Shown here in pieces: positions 7,900 through 17,200 of a DNA stretch of 42,856 nt (position 1 is its first letter; each line of letters opens with the position of its first letter). The position numbers and the translations under genes are program-made. Origin of the DNA: Spirochaetales bacterium (GTDB lineage Bacteria; Spirochaetota; Spirochaetia; DSM-2461); assembly GCA_028532905.1 (NCBI GenBank), contig JAQQAM010000169.1, forward strand, positions 1 to 42,856, read 5' to 3'. Under the pieces are notes generated by a model. That model saw nothing but the letters and a program-made list of their open reading frames with translations, was not told the DNA's origin and did not search any database.

Positions 7900-8973
7900 T
7901 CAGGAATAGTAGGGTTCAGGAGGAGAGGGAACCAGGGAGTTCCAGGTATAATCCCGGATAGTAAATCCCTCTTCCTTCTGGGCGGCCTGTACAGATTCCA
8001 CATGCTTTTCGATGACCTGGGGTGAACAGGCCGAACGGATATTCAGAACAATCCTGATCTCCTTCACCTCCCCTTCGGGCACATTGATGTCATCCGCCTG
8101 AATATGTCCCATAACAAAACTGACCTTCATCCCCCCCAGAGGGGTAACCAGCAGCACTTTAGCATGAGCCACTTCTCCCAGTTCGGGATTCCGGAAAGAT
8201 TCCATCAGTGGAAAAGAGACATCCATGGGATCTACGGTACCGGTGCTTTCTATGGTCCAGGAGCCGTTGTACCAGCCATAGGCGGCTTCGGCTTCGGCAT
8301 AAACCTGATAATCAATGGGAACCCTGTCTGTAAAATCCAGGGGGAATCCCTTCAGACTGGCTTCCAGCAGGGCCTCCAGACCTTCACCTGTTCTGGAGGA
8401 GCATACAAAGTTTATGGCTCTGGAATTCAGTTGTTTCAGATAATCCAGTGATTTCCCGCACTGTGCCTCATCCAGAAGATCGCTCTTTGAAAGAACAAGG
8501 ACTTCCGACTCCCTGATCTGATGGGAAATCAGAACCTCACCGGGGAGAGAAGGATTAATGAGATCCATTTCCAGATATTCCTTCTGCATCCGCAGGCCGT
8601 CCACAAGGCTGAGATAGGCTTTGACTTCGACAGTATCCTGGTGAAAGCTGACCAGAGGATTGATAACCGTAGCCGCAAGGTCCGTACAGCTGCCCACGGC
8701 TTCGGCAATAATCACATCCGGACCGGTTTCTGCAATGACAGCCTTCAGGGTGTCCAGAAAATCGGGAAAGCGGCAGCAGAAACAGCCTCCGGACACCTCA
8801 TGGGAATCCAGGCCCTCCCAGCGGGAATACATGGTATCCACCAGGGTGTCTCCCTGATCGTTGCTGATTACCGAAACCTTCATTCCCTGCTGCTCCAGCA
8901 AAGAGGCGGCCTTCACCATAAATGTCGTTTTACCCGAGCCGAGAAATCCTCCCAGCAGAATCAGTTTTGTCAC
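7900..8973 (-). CDS. CobW/COG0523 family GTPase, canonical CxCC type
   Basis: This 357-residue G3E P-loop GTPase has a Walker A motif GGFLGSGKTT at the N-terminus, the metal-binding signature GGCFCC (CxCC), EAVGSCTDL in place of the switch II/Walker B region and SKSDLLD in place of NKxD. COG0523 proteins are metal-insertion chaperones or cobalamin-synthesis GTPases. The GTG at 8973 is chosen over one at 9000: AAGGAGC lies just upstream and the GTG shares GTGA with the stop of the preceding GTPase gene. Position downstream of a second CobW gene and an MtaA-like corrinoid methyltransferase suggests zinc or cobalt delivery to that enzyme, which is inference. Confidence 0.87.
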   Translation of the reverse strand: MTKLILLGGFLGSGKTTFMVKAASLLEQQGMKVSVISNDQGDTLVDTMYSRWEGLDSHEVSGGCFCCRFPDFLDTLKAVIAETGPDVIIAEAVGSCTDLAATVINPLVSFHQDTVEVKAYLSLVDGLRMQKEYLEMDLINPSLPGEVLISHQIRESEVLVLSKSDLLDEAQCGKSLDYLKQLNSRAINFVCSSRTGEGLEALLEASLKGFPLDFTDRVPIDYQVYAEAEAAYGWYNGSWTIESTGTVDPMDVSFPLMESFRNPELGEVAHAKVLLVTPLGGMKVSFVMGHIQADDINVPEGEVKEIRIVLNIRSACSPQVIEKHVESVQAAQKEEGFTIRDYTWNSLVPSPPEPYYS

Positions 8974-9893
8974 AGGGCTGCTCCTTCCAGTTCTTTCCAC
9001 AGTTGCAGTATTTTTTCCTCATTTTCCTTGGGGCAGAGGACCGTCAGCCCCCGTCGTATTCCCGGCTTTTGGGCAGGGGTGATGGAATATCCCCGGCTGT
9101 TGTCGGAAACATAAAAAACAGACCCCTCAATATCCACAAAGCCCTTGAGCCTGTAATGGGCTCCTTCCACACGGCTGAGGAAATCTTTCAGGCTCTGTTT
9201 GTCTGTGAAGTTCCCCTGGAGGAACAGACTGCCCGGCCGTGTCTCGGGAGTATTGCAGCTCTCCATAGGGGCATAGCGCTCTGCCGTTTGGGAGGACAGG
9301 ATGAAGCTGTAATCGAACTGTCCGAATGAACCGGTCTGACAGGGGGCACTGGATCTGCCAGCCAGATCGGAGAGTAGTTCATCCACTTCTCTTAAGGGAA
9401 TCAGATCTGTCTTGTTCACCAGAATATGATCGGCCGCCTGTATCTGCCGGTCAATCACATCCAGAACATGAATCAGAGCCTTGTAGCGTACCGGATCGAT
9501 GAGGGTTACAATCTGCTTAATCTCAAAAGAATCATCCAGATTATGATCTGACAGGATTTTGGACATACTGGAAGGATCAGAAAGTCCGGAAGCCTCTATA
9601 AACAGAAGATCGGGCTGTTCCTTCTCAAAATATTTCAGGCCGTAAAGAAAGGGAGCCTTGAGACAGGAGCAGAAGATAGAACCGTTTCCGATTTCGTATA
9701 TCTTGTGTCCTTCCTCCAGGAGTTCGGGATTCTCGTTTTTCAGCAGAGAACCGTCCACAGGAACCTCTCCGAAATCATTGACCAGCATCCCCAGTTTTCT
9801 GTCGTGAAAGGTGCGGACCAGTTCATTGAGAACGGTGGTCTTTCCGGCTCCCAGAAACCCGGCCAGAACTATTATGTCTATTTTTTTATTCAT
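8970..9893 (-). CDS. CobW-like GTPase with degenerate metal motif
   Basis: This 307-residue protein carries Walker A LAGFLGAGKTT, the VNDFGEVPVDG segment, IEASGLSDPSSM and a proper guanine-recognition motif LVNKTDL, so GTP binding should be intact. Where the family has GCxCC, this protein reads GSIFCSC: the first two cysteines of CxCC are replaced by Ser and Phe, leaving a shifted C-S-C. Metal handling may therefore differ from that of its neighbour. The ATG at 9893 has AGGGA about 9 nt upstream, and its TGA overlaps the GTG of the next GTPase. It lies just after the terminator of the methyltransferase gene. Confidence 0.85.
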   Translation of the reverse strand: MNKKIDIIVLAGFLGAGKTTVLNELVRTFHDRKLGMLVNDFGEVPVDGSLLKNENPELLEEGHKIYEIGNGSIFCSCLKAPFLYGLKYFEKEQPDLLFIEASGLSDPSSMSKILSDHNLDDSFEIKQIVTLIDPVRYKALIHVLDVIDRQIQAADHILVNKTDLIPLREVDELLSDLAGRSSAPCQTGSFGQFDYSFILSSQTAERYAPMESCNTPETRPGSLFLQGNFTDKQSLKDFLSRVEGAHYRLKGFVDIEGSVFYVSDNSRGYSITPAQKPGIRRGLTVLCPKENEEKILQLWKELEGAAL

Positions 9894-9937
9894 CTCCCCA
9901 CTTCCCTGAAACTGTCTGTTTTAATTTTACAATACAG

Positions 9938-9977
9938 AAAAAAAAGCCCCGCAGCTGATTTGACCTCAGCCCGGGGC
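9938..9977 (-). terminator. Rho-independent terminator after the MtaA-like gene
   Basis: On the minus strand GCCCCG...CGGGGC encloses a second helix GCTGA/TCAGC and is followed by eight Ts (plus-strand A-run 9938-9945). This is a strong intrinsic terminator between the methyltransferase gene (ends at 10004) and the two CobW genes, which leaves only about 45 nt for a separate promoter. Confidence 0.88.
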
Positions 9978-10003
9978 GTTTTCAATATCAGTATAGAATA
10001 CTA

Positions 10004-11350
10004 TTAAAGTACAGTTTTAACTGTTTCTTCAAGTTCTGCTCTGGAAGGAATCAGAGACACATGAGTCACTTTACCATTTACAGCAAGAGAGGGAAGGTTG
10101 GCCACTCCCAGCTTGCCCAGTCTGGCGATATTCTCGGGCTCAAGGATCTTCCGCTCTACAACTTTGACCTTGTCACCGAAGATTTCAACCATATCGTCGG
10201 CAGCAGCCTTCATGTAACCGCAGGCGGCACATGTGGCGGAGTCGATTGTCAGAACTTCAATCAGAACATGATCCAGATTGTCGTAGTCAGGCATTTCCAC
10301 ATCAATTTCCACTTCTTCCTTCACATAGCTTTCCAGGAAGGTTCTGGTGGCATCGATATTCTGAACAGCCTGTCCCACACCTACAATATTCTCAATGGGA
10401 ACGCCGAAGGGCAGGTCGCATCCGGGAGCCAGGATGAAACGTTCTGTTCCAACCTTGTCCATCAGTTCGATGGCTGCTTTCTGACAGTCTTTCTGGTTAC
10501 CCAGGAGCATGGTCACTGTGAGCTGCAGGTTTCCGGAAATCATTATATTGTGGGCATCGGTCACTTTCTTGGCTTCTACAATATCGATGTTTTCATCGAT
10601 GGAGAGACAGTCGGGTCCGGATTTGGCCATCACTTCCAGGTTCTTTGTGGCATCACCGCAGACAAAGAAGGAGCTGAACACGCCTTTTGAACGGACATGA
10701 TCAAAGAATCTCTTGTAATCGGCAGCCATAAACTGGTCAAACATATCGGGAGAGATCTGGGAAATCAGGGGGTCTACAGAACCGATGATATCCATACCCG
10801 CTTCAATGTAATAATCGGCAACGCCAATGGCGATATCAGTGGCATAGGCAATCAGATTTTTAACATACTCTTCGTCATCGTACATATCCATAAAGATATT
10901 TGTACTTCTCAGGTGGGACGCCAGAGTAAAGGGTCCGCAGACAAGACCGTACAGGGCGGTAGAGTCGCCTACTTCGGCTTTGATTCTGTTCATAACATCC
11001 AGAATCATGGAAAGACGTCCTTCTGTTTTGGCAGGAATCTTTGAGGGGATCTCTTTAGTGTCTGCCAGGGGGTGGCTTTTGACTGTGGGAGGAGAATCTT
11101 CTGCCCAGAGCAGATCACATCCCAGAATTTCCGCTTCAATCTGCAGATCAAATACAACGGGCTGGCCGTCGGGGGAATACTGCTTATTGGATTCTACAAG
11201 GCAGTCAAAGAGCTTGTCTCCGTCTTTCAGGATCTCTTCCGCATTGTAGCCTTTCAGGTTTGCAATCTGTACACCTGTGTAAGGAACCCAGGGGGCCCGC
11301 TCAACAGTTTCTCCCCTGAATGCTTTAAAAACTAAATCTTTTCCGTTCAT
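10004..11350 (-). CDS. MtaA/UroD-fold corrinoid methyltransferase fused to a thioredoxin-like domain
   Basis: In this 448-residue protein, residues 1 to about 350 have the uroporphyrinogen-decarboxylase/MtaA fold (GPFTLASHLRS; SSFFVCGDATKN; ILAPGCDLPFGVPIENI). Members such as MtaA move methyl groups between corrinoid proteins and thiols using zinc held by HxC and a distant Cys. Here the first site reads FVC, so the usual His is Phe, while both Cys remain. The last 90 residues form a small thioredoxin fold with a CAAC active site and a cis-Pro segment NLPSLAVNGK. A thiol relay or metal shuttle to the methyltransferase site is possible but unproven. The ATG has GGAGGTT 12 nt upstream. CobW genes follow after a terminator; a redox-type regulator is divergent. 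Confidence 0.82.
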   Translation of the reverse strand: MNGKDLVFKAFRGETVERAPWVPYTGVQIANLKGYNAEEILKDGDKLFDCLVESNKQYSPDGQPVVFDLQIEAEILGCDLLWAEDSPPTVKSHPLADTKEIPSKIPAKTEGRLSMILDVMNRIKAEVGDSTALYGLVCGPFTLASHLRSTNIFMDMYDDEEYVKNLIAYATDIAIGVADYYIEAGMDIIGSVDPLISQISPDMFDQFMAADYKRFFDHVRSKGVFSSFFVCGDATKNLEVMAKSGPDCLSIDENIDIVEAKKVTDAHNIMISGNLQLTVTMLLGNQKDCQKAAIELMDKVGTERFILAPGCDLPFGVPIENIVGVGQAVQNIDATRTFLESYVKEEVEIDVEMPDYDNLDHVLIEVLTIDSATCAACGYMKAAADDMVEIFGDKVKVVERKILEPENIARLGKLGVANLPSLAVNGKVTHVSLIPSRAELEETVKTVL

Positions 11351-11407
11351 ATATAACTGTAACCTCCGGGTTTATTGTCGATGGATTCATCATAGCTCCC
11401 GATTTGA

Positions 11408-11427
11408 GGACTCTTATATAAAAGTCC
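11408..11427. promoter_or_regulatory. 20-bp dyad between MtaA-like gene and Rrf2 regulator
   Basis: GGACTCTTATATAAAAGTCC is a 20-bp inverted repeat with one mismatched pair. It lies 58 nt upstream of the methyltransferase start and about 100 nt upstream of the Rrf2-type regulator, and includes a TATATAA that could serve as a -10 for the minus-strand gene. Dyads placed this way are typical operators. Use by the adjacent regulator is inferred from position only. Confidence 0.5.
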
Positions 11428-11527
11428 GGCTAATTTTGGTAATAATCAGCAAAAAAATATTGAAAAGTATGATCACTCCGTCAGGTTCCGCCTTGCCCGG
11501 GTTCTCAATTGTAAGTAATATGTGAAC

Positions 11528-11944
11528 ATGCGTATAACAACAAAAGGCCGCTATGCCATCAGAGCAATTGTGAATATGGCCGCTTCAAATGAAAATAAAC
11601 CCATTTCCATAAAATCAATTTCCAACAGTGAAGAGCTGTCGCCGATTTTCCTGGAACAGATCTTCACCAAACTGAAAAAGGCGGGGATAACCGAATCCGT
11701 CCGGGGAGCCTCCGGGGGATTCAAACTAGCGAAAGAACTGGATCAGATTACTGTTCTTGATGTTCTGGAAGCTGTGGAGGAAGGAGTTGTTCTGGCACCC
11801 TGTACAGCAGGAGAGGGCAACTGTGACCGTTCCGTTGACTGCGGTCTTGCCAATTTCTGGTATGAGACAGAGCAGGGAATAAGAGATCAGCTCCAGAATA
11901 AAACAGTACAGAGCATTATGGATCAGTACATAAGCCAGGGATGA
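11528..11944 (+). CDS. Rrf2/IscR-type transcriptional regulator with three-Cys cluster motif
   Basis: A 138-residue regulator starts MRITTKGRYAIRAIVNMA, the classic IscR-like N-terminus. An in-frame GTG two codons earlier (11522) is less likely. The winged helix spans about 1-80, with EQIFTKLKKAGITESVRGASGGF. Cys92, Cys99 and Cys105 match the cluster ligands of IscR (Cys92, Cys98, Cys104) with one extra residue in the first gap, so an Fe-S-dependent redox, iron or NO sensor is likely. It is not next to isc/suf genes but divergent from the MtaA-thioredoxin gene, which it probably regulates together with itself through the dyad at 11408-11427. Confidence 0.85.
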   Translation: MRITTKGRYAIRAIVNMAASNENKPISIKSISNSEELSPIFLEQIFTKLKKAGITESVRGASGGFKLAKELDQITVLDVLEAVEEGVVLAPCTAGEGNCDRSVDCGLANFWYETEQGIRDQLQNKTVQSIMDQYISQG

Positions 11945-11984
11945 GGATCTCTCCCCGGTTCCTGTCATTAAGAGTTTTTAATAG

Positions 11985-14252
11985 CTACTTTTCCGTCTGC
12001 TTTGAAACAGCTGCTTCAAGATAACTGTGGATGTCTTCAAGAGAATTCATCTCAAGAAGACACCTGCTGTCTTTTTCTGCAGCCTTAACATTTACACTGT
12101 TCAGAAATTTCTGCATTTCCGGGATCTGAACCGGAGGCATAGAGAAATTCCTTACCCCCAGCCCCACAAGGAAGTAAATCATTTCCCTGTTGAAGGTCAT
12201 ATTCCCGCAAATACTGAGAGCACAGTTCTCCTGTTCTGCCGCACTGGCTATGCGGGCCAGAGTCCGCAGTACCGCCGGATGCCGGGGATCATAGAGGCCG
12301 GAGACCTTCTCATTGGTTCTGTCCACACCCAGAAGGTACTGAACCAGATCATTGGAGCCTACCGATATAAAATCGGCTTCCCGGGCCAGGTCCTCGGCCA
12401 TCATAACTGCTGAAGGCAGCTCTATCATAACCCCCAGATCCGGAACCGTATCGCAGTCAAACCCATCCCTTTTTAAGAACTCGATACTCTTTTCGACCAT
12501 CCGTCTGGCCTGTCTGAAGTCATCCAGAGAGGAGATAAGAGGAAACATAATCCGGAAATCCCGGCCCTGCCCCGCCCGGATCATGGCTTTAAGCTGTCCC
12601 ACAAAAACCTTCTTGTTCTCCAGAAGAAAACGGATGGCCCTGAGGCCCAGAAAGGGATTCTCCTCTTCCGAACCGGGAACATAGGAAAGAATTTTATCTC
12701 CCCCGATATCCAGGGCTCTTAAGGTGATCACAGGATGATCCATGCCGTCAAAAATCTTTTTGTACACAAGATACTGCTCTTCCTCACTGGGAAAACTGTT
12801 TCTGATGAGAAAAGGAAATTCCGAACGGTAGAGCCCGATGCCCTCGGCTTTCATTCTGACAGCGGTTTTGATATCACTGATCAGGTTCACTGTAGCCCTC
12901 AGGTGGATTCGTTCCCTGTCCAGAGTATAGGTTTCGCTGCAGACCTGGTCTTCACTCTCCCGGGCCAGAGCTCTGTCCTCTTTGAGCTTACTGAACTGCT
13001 GCAGGCTCTCTTCGTTGGGATTGATCAGCAGGTTGCCCTGCAGTCCGTCCAGAATCAGGAGCGTTCCGGTATACAGGGAGAAAAGGCGCTTGTCGTCGGT
13101 ATAGACCAGCGGCACACCCAGTGATTTGGCTAAAATGGTGATATGGGCGGAAGCCCCCTGACTGTACAGGACCAGTCCCTCAACATGCTGTGCCGTAATT
13201 TTTACCAGCTCCGAGGGCAGAAGTTCCCGGGCCACCAGAATCTGTCCCGAATAGTCCCCTGAGTCCTGGGACTCACCGGCCAGATTTCTCAAAAGACGGT
13301 GTCCCAAATCTCTGATATCCTGGACCTTCTCCTGCAGTCTGGGATTATCGCTCTCCGAGAATATCTTCAGAAAATACTCTACCCGGGTAATAATGGCATC
13401 ACAGGGTGAAACTCCCGAACGGATATCCTCCTCCATTTTTCCCACAAAACTGGAATCCCGGAGCATCAGCAGGTGGGTGCTGAAAATAAGAGACCCCACG
13501 TCCGACAATTTCTCTTCCATCTCTGCCTGCAGGAGCTGAAGCTGCTCTTCCGTCTGGGAGAGAGCCTGGGCAAAGTCTTCTTCCGAGGCGTCTATGCAGC
13601 TTTGGGGAAGGCCGCTGTAGAAACCATCTTTCTTACCGCTTTCCACCACATAGGCATTCCCTATACCGATTCCTCCCACAACGGCCTGACCTTTGATCAG
13701 AGAGACGCTTTCCACCTTCCGGGGAGCTTCCGGCTTCTTGCTGACCCCCATCAGGAGCTTGGCATTTTCAAGAGTGGCCGCCAGCTGGGAGGCAATAGCC
13801 TTGAAGGCCATCATATCGTTTTTATTGAAAAATCCGGGCTGCTGGTGCTGGAGAACCAGAACACCGATCCTGGTCAGTCCCCTGAGAATGGGGACGGCAA
13901 GAAAGGCCTGATATTTCTCTTCACCGCTGCCGGGTATGGCTTTGAACTGGGGATGCTCCTGGCCGTTTTTTTCCAGAATGGAACGGAGTTCCTTCATGGA
14001 CGTTCCCACAAGCCCCTCTCCGGGAGTCAGAATCAGTTTGCCGATCAGCTCCGGGTTCAAACCTTCGGTGGCTTCCAGAATCAGCCGGTCAAGATATTCA
14101 TCATAAAGATAAATGGAACAGACATCGGCCTTCATATGTCCTGAGACAGTCTTTACGACCTTCTGCAGAAAACCTCTTACATCGCTTTTTTCGCGGAAGA
14201 GATCTGAAAGTTCGCCGATATTGCATATAAGTTCAACATTATCTTTTATCAA
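11985..14252 (-). CDS. ptsP: GAF-domain phosphoenolpyruvate-protein phosphotransferase (PtsP-like)
   Basis: A 755-residue enzyme I paralogue. Residues 1-165 are a GAF sensor domain. About 185-420 form the phosphohistidine region, with His370 in GASAHITILAKSLGVP as the phosphorylated residue. About 440-740 are the PEP-binding barrel, with RSEFPFL, ALDIGGDK, FLGLRAIRF, SVGSNDLVQYLLGVDR and the conserved Cys in SICGNM. It takes phosphate from PEP and passes it to an HPr/NPr-type carrier; in proteobacteria this branch senses nitrogen status. The start is TTG at 14252, supported by AAGGA 8 nt upstream within the end of the diguanylate cyclase gene. No HPr or EIIA gene is in the window. Confidence 0.9.
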   Translation of the reverse strand: MIKDNVELICNIGELSDLFREKSDVRGFLQKVVKTVSGHMKADVCSIYLYDEYLDRLILEATEGLNPELIGKLILTPGEGLVGTSMKELRSILEKNGQEHPQFKAIPGSGEEKYQAFLAVPILRGLTRIGVLVLQHQQPGFFNKNDMMAFKAIASQLAATLENAKLLMGVSKKPEAPRKVESVSLIKGQAVVGGIGIGNAYVVESGKKDGFYSGLPQSCIDASEEDFAQALSQTEEQLQLLQAEMEEKLSDVGSLIFSTHLLMLRDSSFVGKMEEDIRSGVSPCDAIITRVEYFLKIFSESDNPRLQEKVQDIRDLGHRLLRNLAGESQDSGDYSGQILVARELLPSELVKITAQHVEGLVLYSQGASAHITILAKSLGVPLVYTDDKRLFSLYTGTLLILDGLQGNLLINPNEESLQQFSKLKEDRALARESEDQVCSETYTLDRERIHLRATVNLISDIKTAVRMKAEGIGLYRSEFPFLIRNSFPSEEEQYLVYKKIFDGMDHPVITLRALDIGGDKILSYVPGSEEENPFLGLRAIRFLLENKKVFVGQLKAMIRAGQGRDFRIMFPLISSLDDFRQARRMVEKSIEFLKRDGFDCDTVPDLGVMIELPSAVMMAEDLAREADFISVGSNDLVQYLLGVDRTNEKVSGLYDPRHPAVLRTLARIASAAEQENCALSICGNMTFNREMIYFLVGLGVRNFSMPPVQIPEMQKFLNSVNVKAAEKDSRCLLEMNSLEDIHSYLEAAVSKQTEK

Positions 14253-14257
14253 AAGTA

Positions 14258-17200
14258 CTATCCTTCTTTCCTGTCGGCTCTAAAGACAACATAACGGTCC
14301 CGGCCCAGGTTCTTTGCTTCATACAGAGCATCATCAGCATTCTGTACCAGAATCTCCGGAAGCTGCTCAAAGCCGGGAATAAAACCGGCGATTCCAACAG
14401 AGAGAGTCAGGCAGGATGCTACAGGTGACCCCTCATGGGGAATATTGGCATTATGCACATCCTGAAGCAGTGATTCACAGAGTCTGACACCCTCTGCAGT
14501 ATCCGTATCAAAGAGCAGTACTGTGAACTCTTCCCCTCCGTATCGGCAGACAGCGTCAGTATCCCGCCTCATAACACCCTTAATAAGACCGGCGGCCTTC
14601 TGAAGGGCAACATCACCGCTCTGATGCCCGTAAAAATCATTGTACGCCTTAAAGTGATCCACATCAATCATAAGAAGGGTGATGTATTTCTGTTCCCGCA
14701 CCGCCAGGTGCCACAGATTATTGAGGGACAGATCAAAATACCGTCTGTTGGACAGACCCGTCAGCCCGTCCCGCCAGGCCAGCTGTTCCAGTTTGTCATT
14801 GAGGACCTGGAGATTATCCCTGCTGTTCTCCGCCACATTCAGCTTATTTTTCAACAGAACATTGGCCCTGATATTGGAGGTCTGAATAATGACCAGCAAG
14901 CCCACAAGAATATATACGGCGATGAACCATCTCTGTTTCCAGGGGGGAGCCTTGATCCTGATGGGAACAGACAGACTGTTCTCATTCCACACGCCGTCAT
15001 TATTCGATCCCTGAACCCGGAAGATATAGTTACCGGGAGAGAGGTTCTGATAAACCGCAAAATTACGGGTTCCGTTGTTGATCCACTCCCTGTCCTCCCC
15101 TTCCATTCTGTAACGGAACTGATTGTGGGCAGGAGAAGTAAAATCCAGAGCAGCAAATTCAAAGCTGATGAAATTGTCTTCCCAGTTCAGCTGAATGATC
15201 TCTCCGTTCAGAACGGCCTCTCTGAAATCGACGGGTTCTCCCATCACCTCCATCTTGTTCAGCCACAGAGCCGGGGGGTGGGGGTTATCATAGAGGATCG
15301 CGGAATCAAAGCGCAGAATCCCCTCGGAACTGCCGAAATAGATCAGTCCCTCATCATCAATGGCGGAGCACTTGAACATCTGCTCGGCGACGATGCCGTC
15401 ACTCTCATCAATACTGAGAATACTGCCGTCTTCCAGATTCAGAATATTGATCCCGCTGATTGTGGATATCCACAGACGTTTGGAGGAATCCTCCTGAATG
15501 GCCTGTATCTGATTGGAAAACAGTCCGTCTTTCCGGGTAATATGGGTAAAACGCTCCAGCTTCTCATCAAGAAGATTTATCCCTCCGCCGCTGGTGCCGA
15601 CCCAGATCCGCCGGTTGCTGTCTTCAAAGATATCAAAGACCACATTATTACTGAGGCTGCTGCGGTCCTGTCTGTCGTGATAGAAAAATCTGAACTCATC
15701 TTTGTCTCTGTCATAGAGGTTCAGTCCCTGATTGGTCCCGACCCACAGATTGCCGCGGCTGTCCAGATACTGGCAGAATACCAGGTTATTGCTCAGTTCC
15801 ACATTTCCGGGCTGATAACCGTAGATATTCAGTATCCCCTTCTCCTCGGACCAGTGAATCACACCCATATCATAGGTACCGAACCAGAACGTTCCGTCCC
15901 GGTCTTCTACAATGGAATAGACAATAGGCTCCTGTTCTGTGGTGCTGATCTCTTTCAGAGACAGGTGGTCAAAGTCACTGGTTTCCGGAATAAACCGGTC
16001 AATGCCGCCCAGGGTTCCCACCCAGATTCTCCCTTTGGAGTCCTCCATCACATAGCTGGCATTCCTGTGGGACAGGGTCCAGGGATTATCAGGATCAGGC
16101 AGCCAGTTTGTAACGGTCCAGTCCTCGGGATTTCCTTCGAAGCGCCATAAACCGTGGCTGTAGGTGGAAACCCAGTAACGCCCCCGGCTGTCCATCATGA
16201 GATGATTGATTTTATCATCGGGGAGAGAGAAGGATTCCTCCTCATAATGGATAAAGCGGAAATCTTTTTTCAGAGGATTGAGTTTATTGACACCCTTACC
16301 ATTGGTTCCGATCCAGTAGACTCCGCCGCTGTCTTTATGAAAGGAATACACGATACCGTGGTTCAGTTTATAGGGGTCATCGGGTTCTGCAGGATAATGG
16401 GTCATTCTGCTGCGGGAGGGAGACCAGTTATATAAGCCGTCCCCCCAGGTTCCGATCCACAGCTCTCCAGAGGGGTCCGAGTTCAGAAGATAGACATTGG
16501 CCTCCAGTTCGATATGCTCCAGGATTCTGCCGGTCCCCGGTTCCAGAAGAGAAACGCCGCCGTCCCAGGTTCCGATCCAGAGATTGAAATCATCGGTCTG
16601 GGTAACAGCCATGACATAGGGAGACTGAAGAGAATCAGGGTTTCCCTCTTCGGCTCTGAAATGTCCGAAACTGTCACTCTCGGGAAGGTAGAGGTCCAGC
16701 CCTCCGTAGCTGCCTATCCAAAGACGCTCCCTGCTGTCAATAAAAAGACTGCGGACCGTGTTGTGAAGAAGAGATCCTTCCTGCAGATCGTTATGGTAGT
16801 AGGATTGAATCCGGCCGCTTTCCAGGTCGATTTTATTCAGGCCGTTCAATGTTCCCGCCCAGAGAGTCCCCGAACTGTCCCGGACCAGAGAGATAACCAC
16901 CTCATTGGAAAGGACATCCCTTCCCGGTGTATTTCGGCTCCCCGCTCCTCCGAAACTGAAAATTTCATTGGTATCCAGATTCAGACGGGCAATACCTTCA
17001 TAGGTCCCTATCCAGAGATAGTGCTCATAGGGATCCAGATAGAGGGTCTGAATCAGATTGTGGGGAAGAGAGTTCTCCTCGAAGGGATCATGCTCATAGG
17101 TCATAAAAGATTTGCCGTCGTACCGGCACAATCCGTTCTGTGTTCCGAACCACAGGTATCCCCTGTGATCCTGCACAATACTGGAAACTGAGTTATTAGC

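Noticed and set aside
12027-14144. Several 110-220-codon plus-strand frames
   Set aside because: All are shadows of ptsP; none has a Shine-Dalgarno or recognisable protein pattern.
14624-16150. 508-codon open frame on the plus strand
   Set aside because: It lies wholly antisense to the propeller cyclase, whose repeats and GGDEF motifs are unmistakable; its translation has no domain pattern and no ribosome site.
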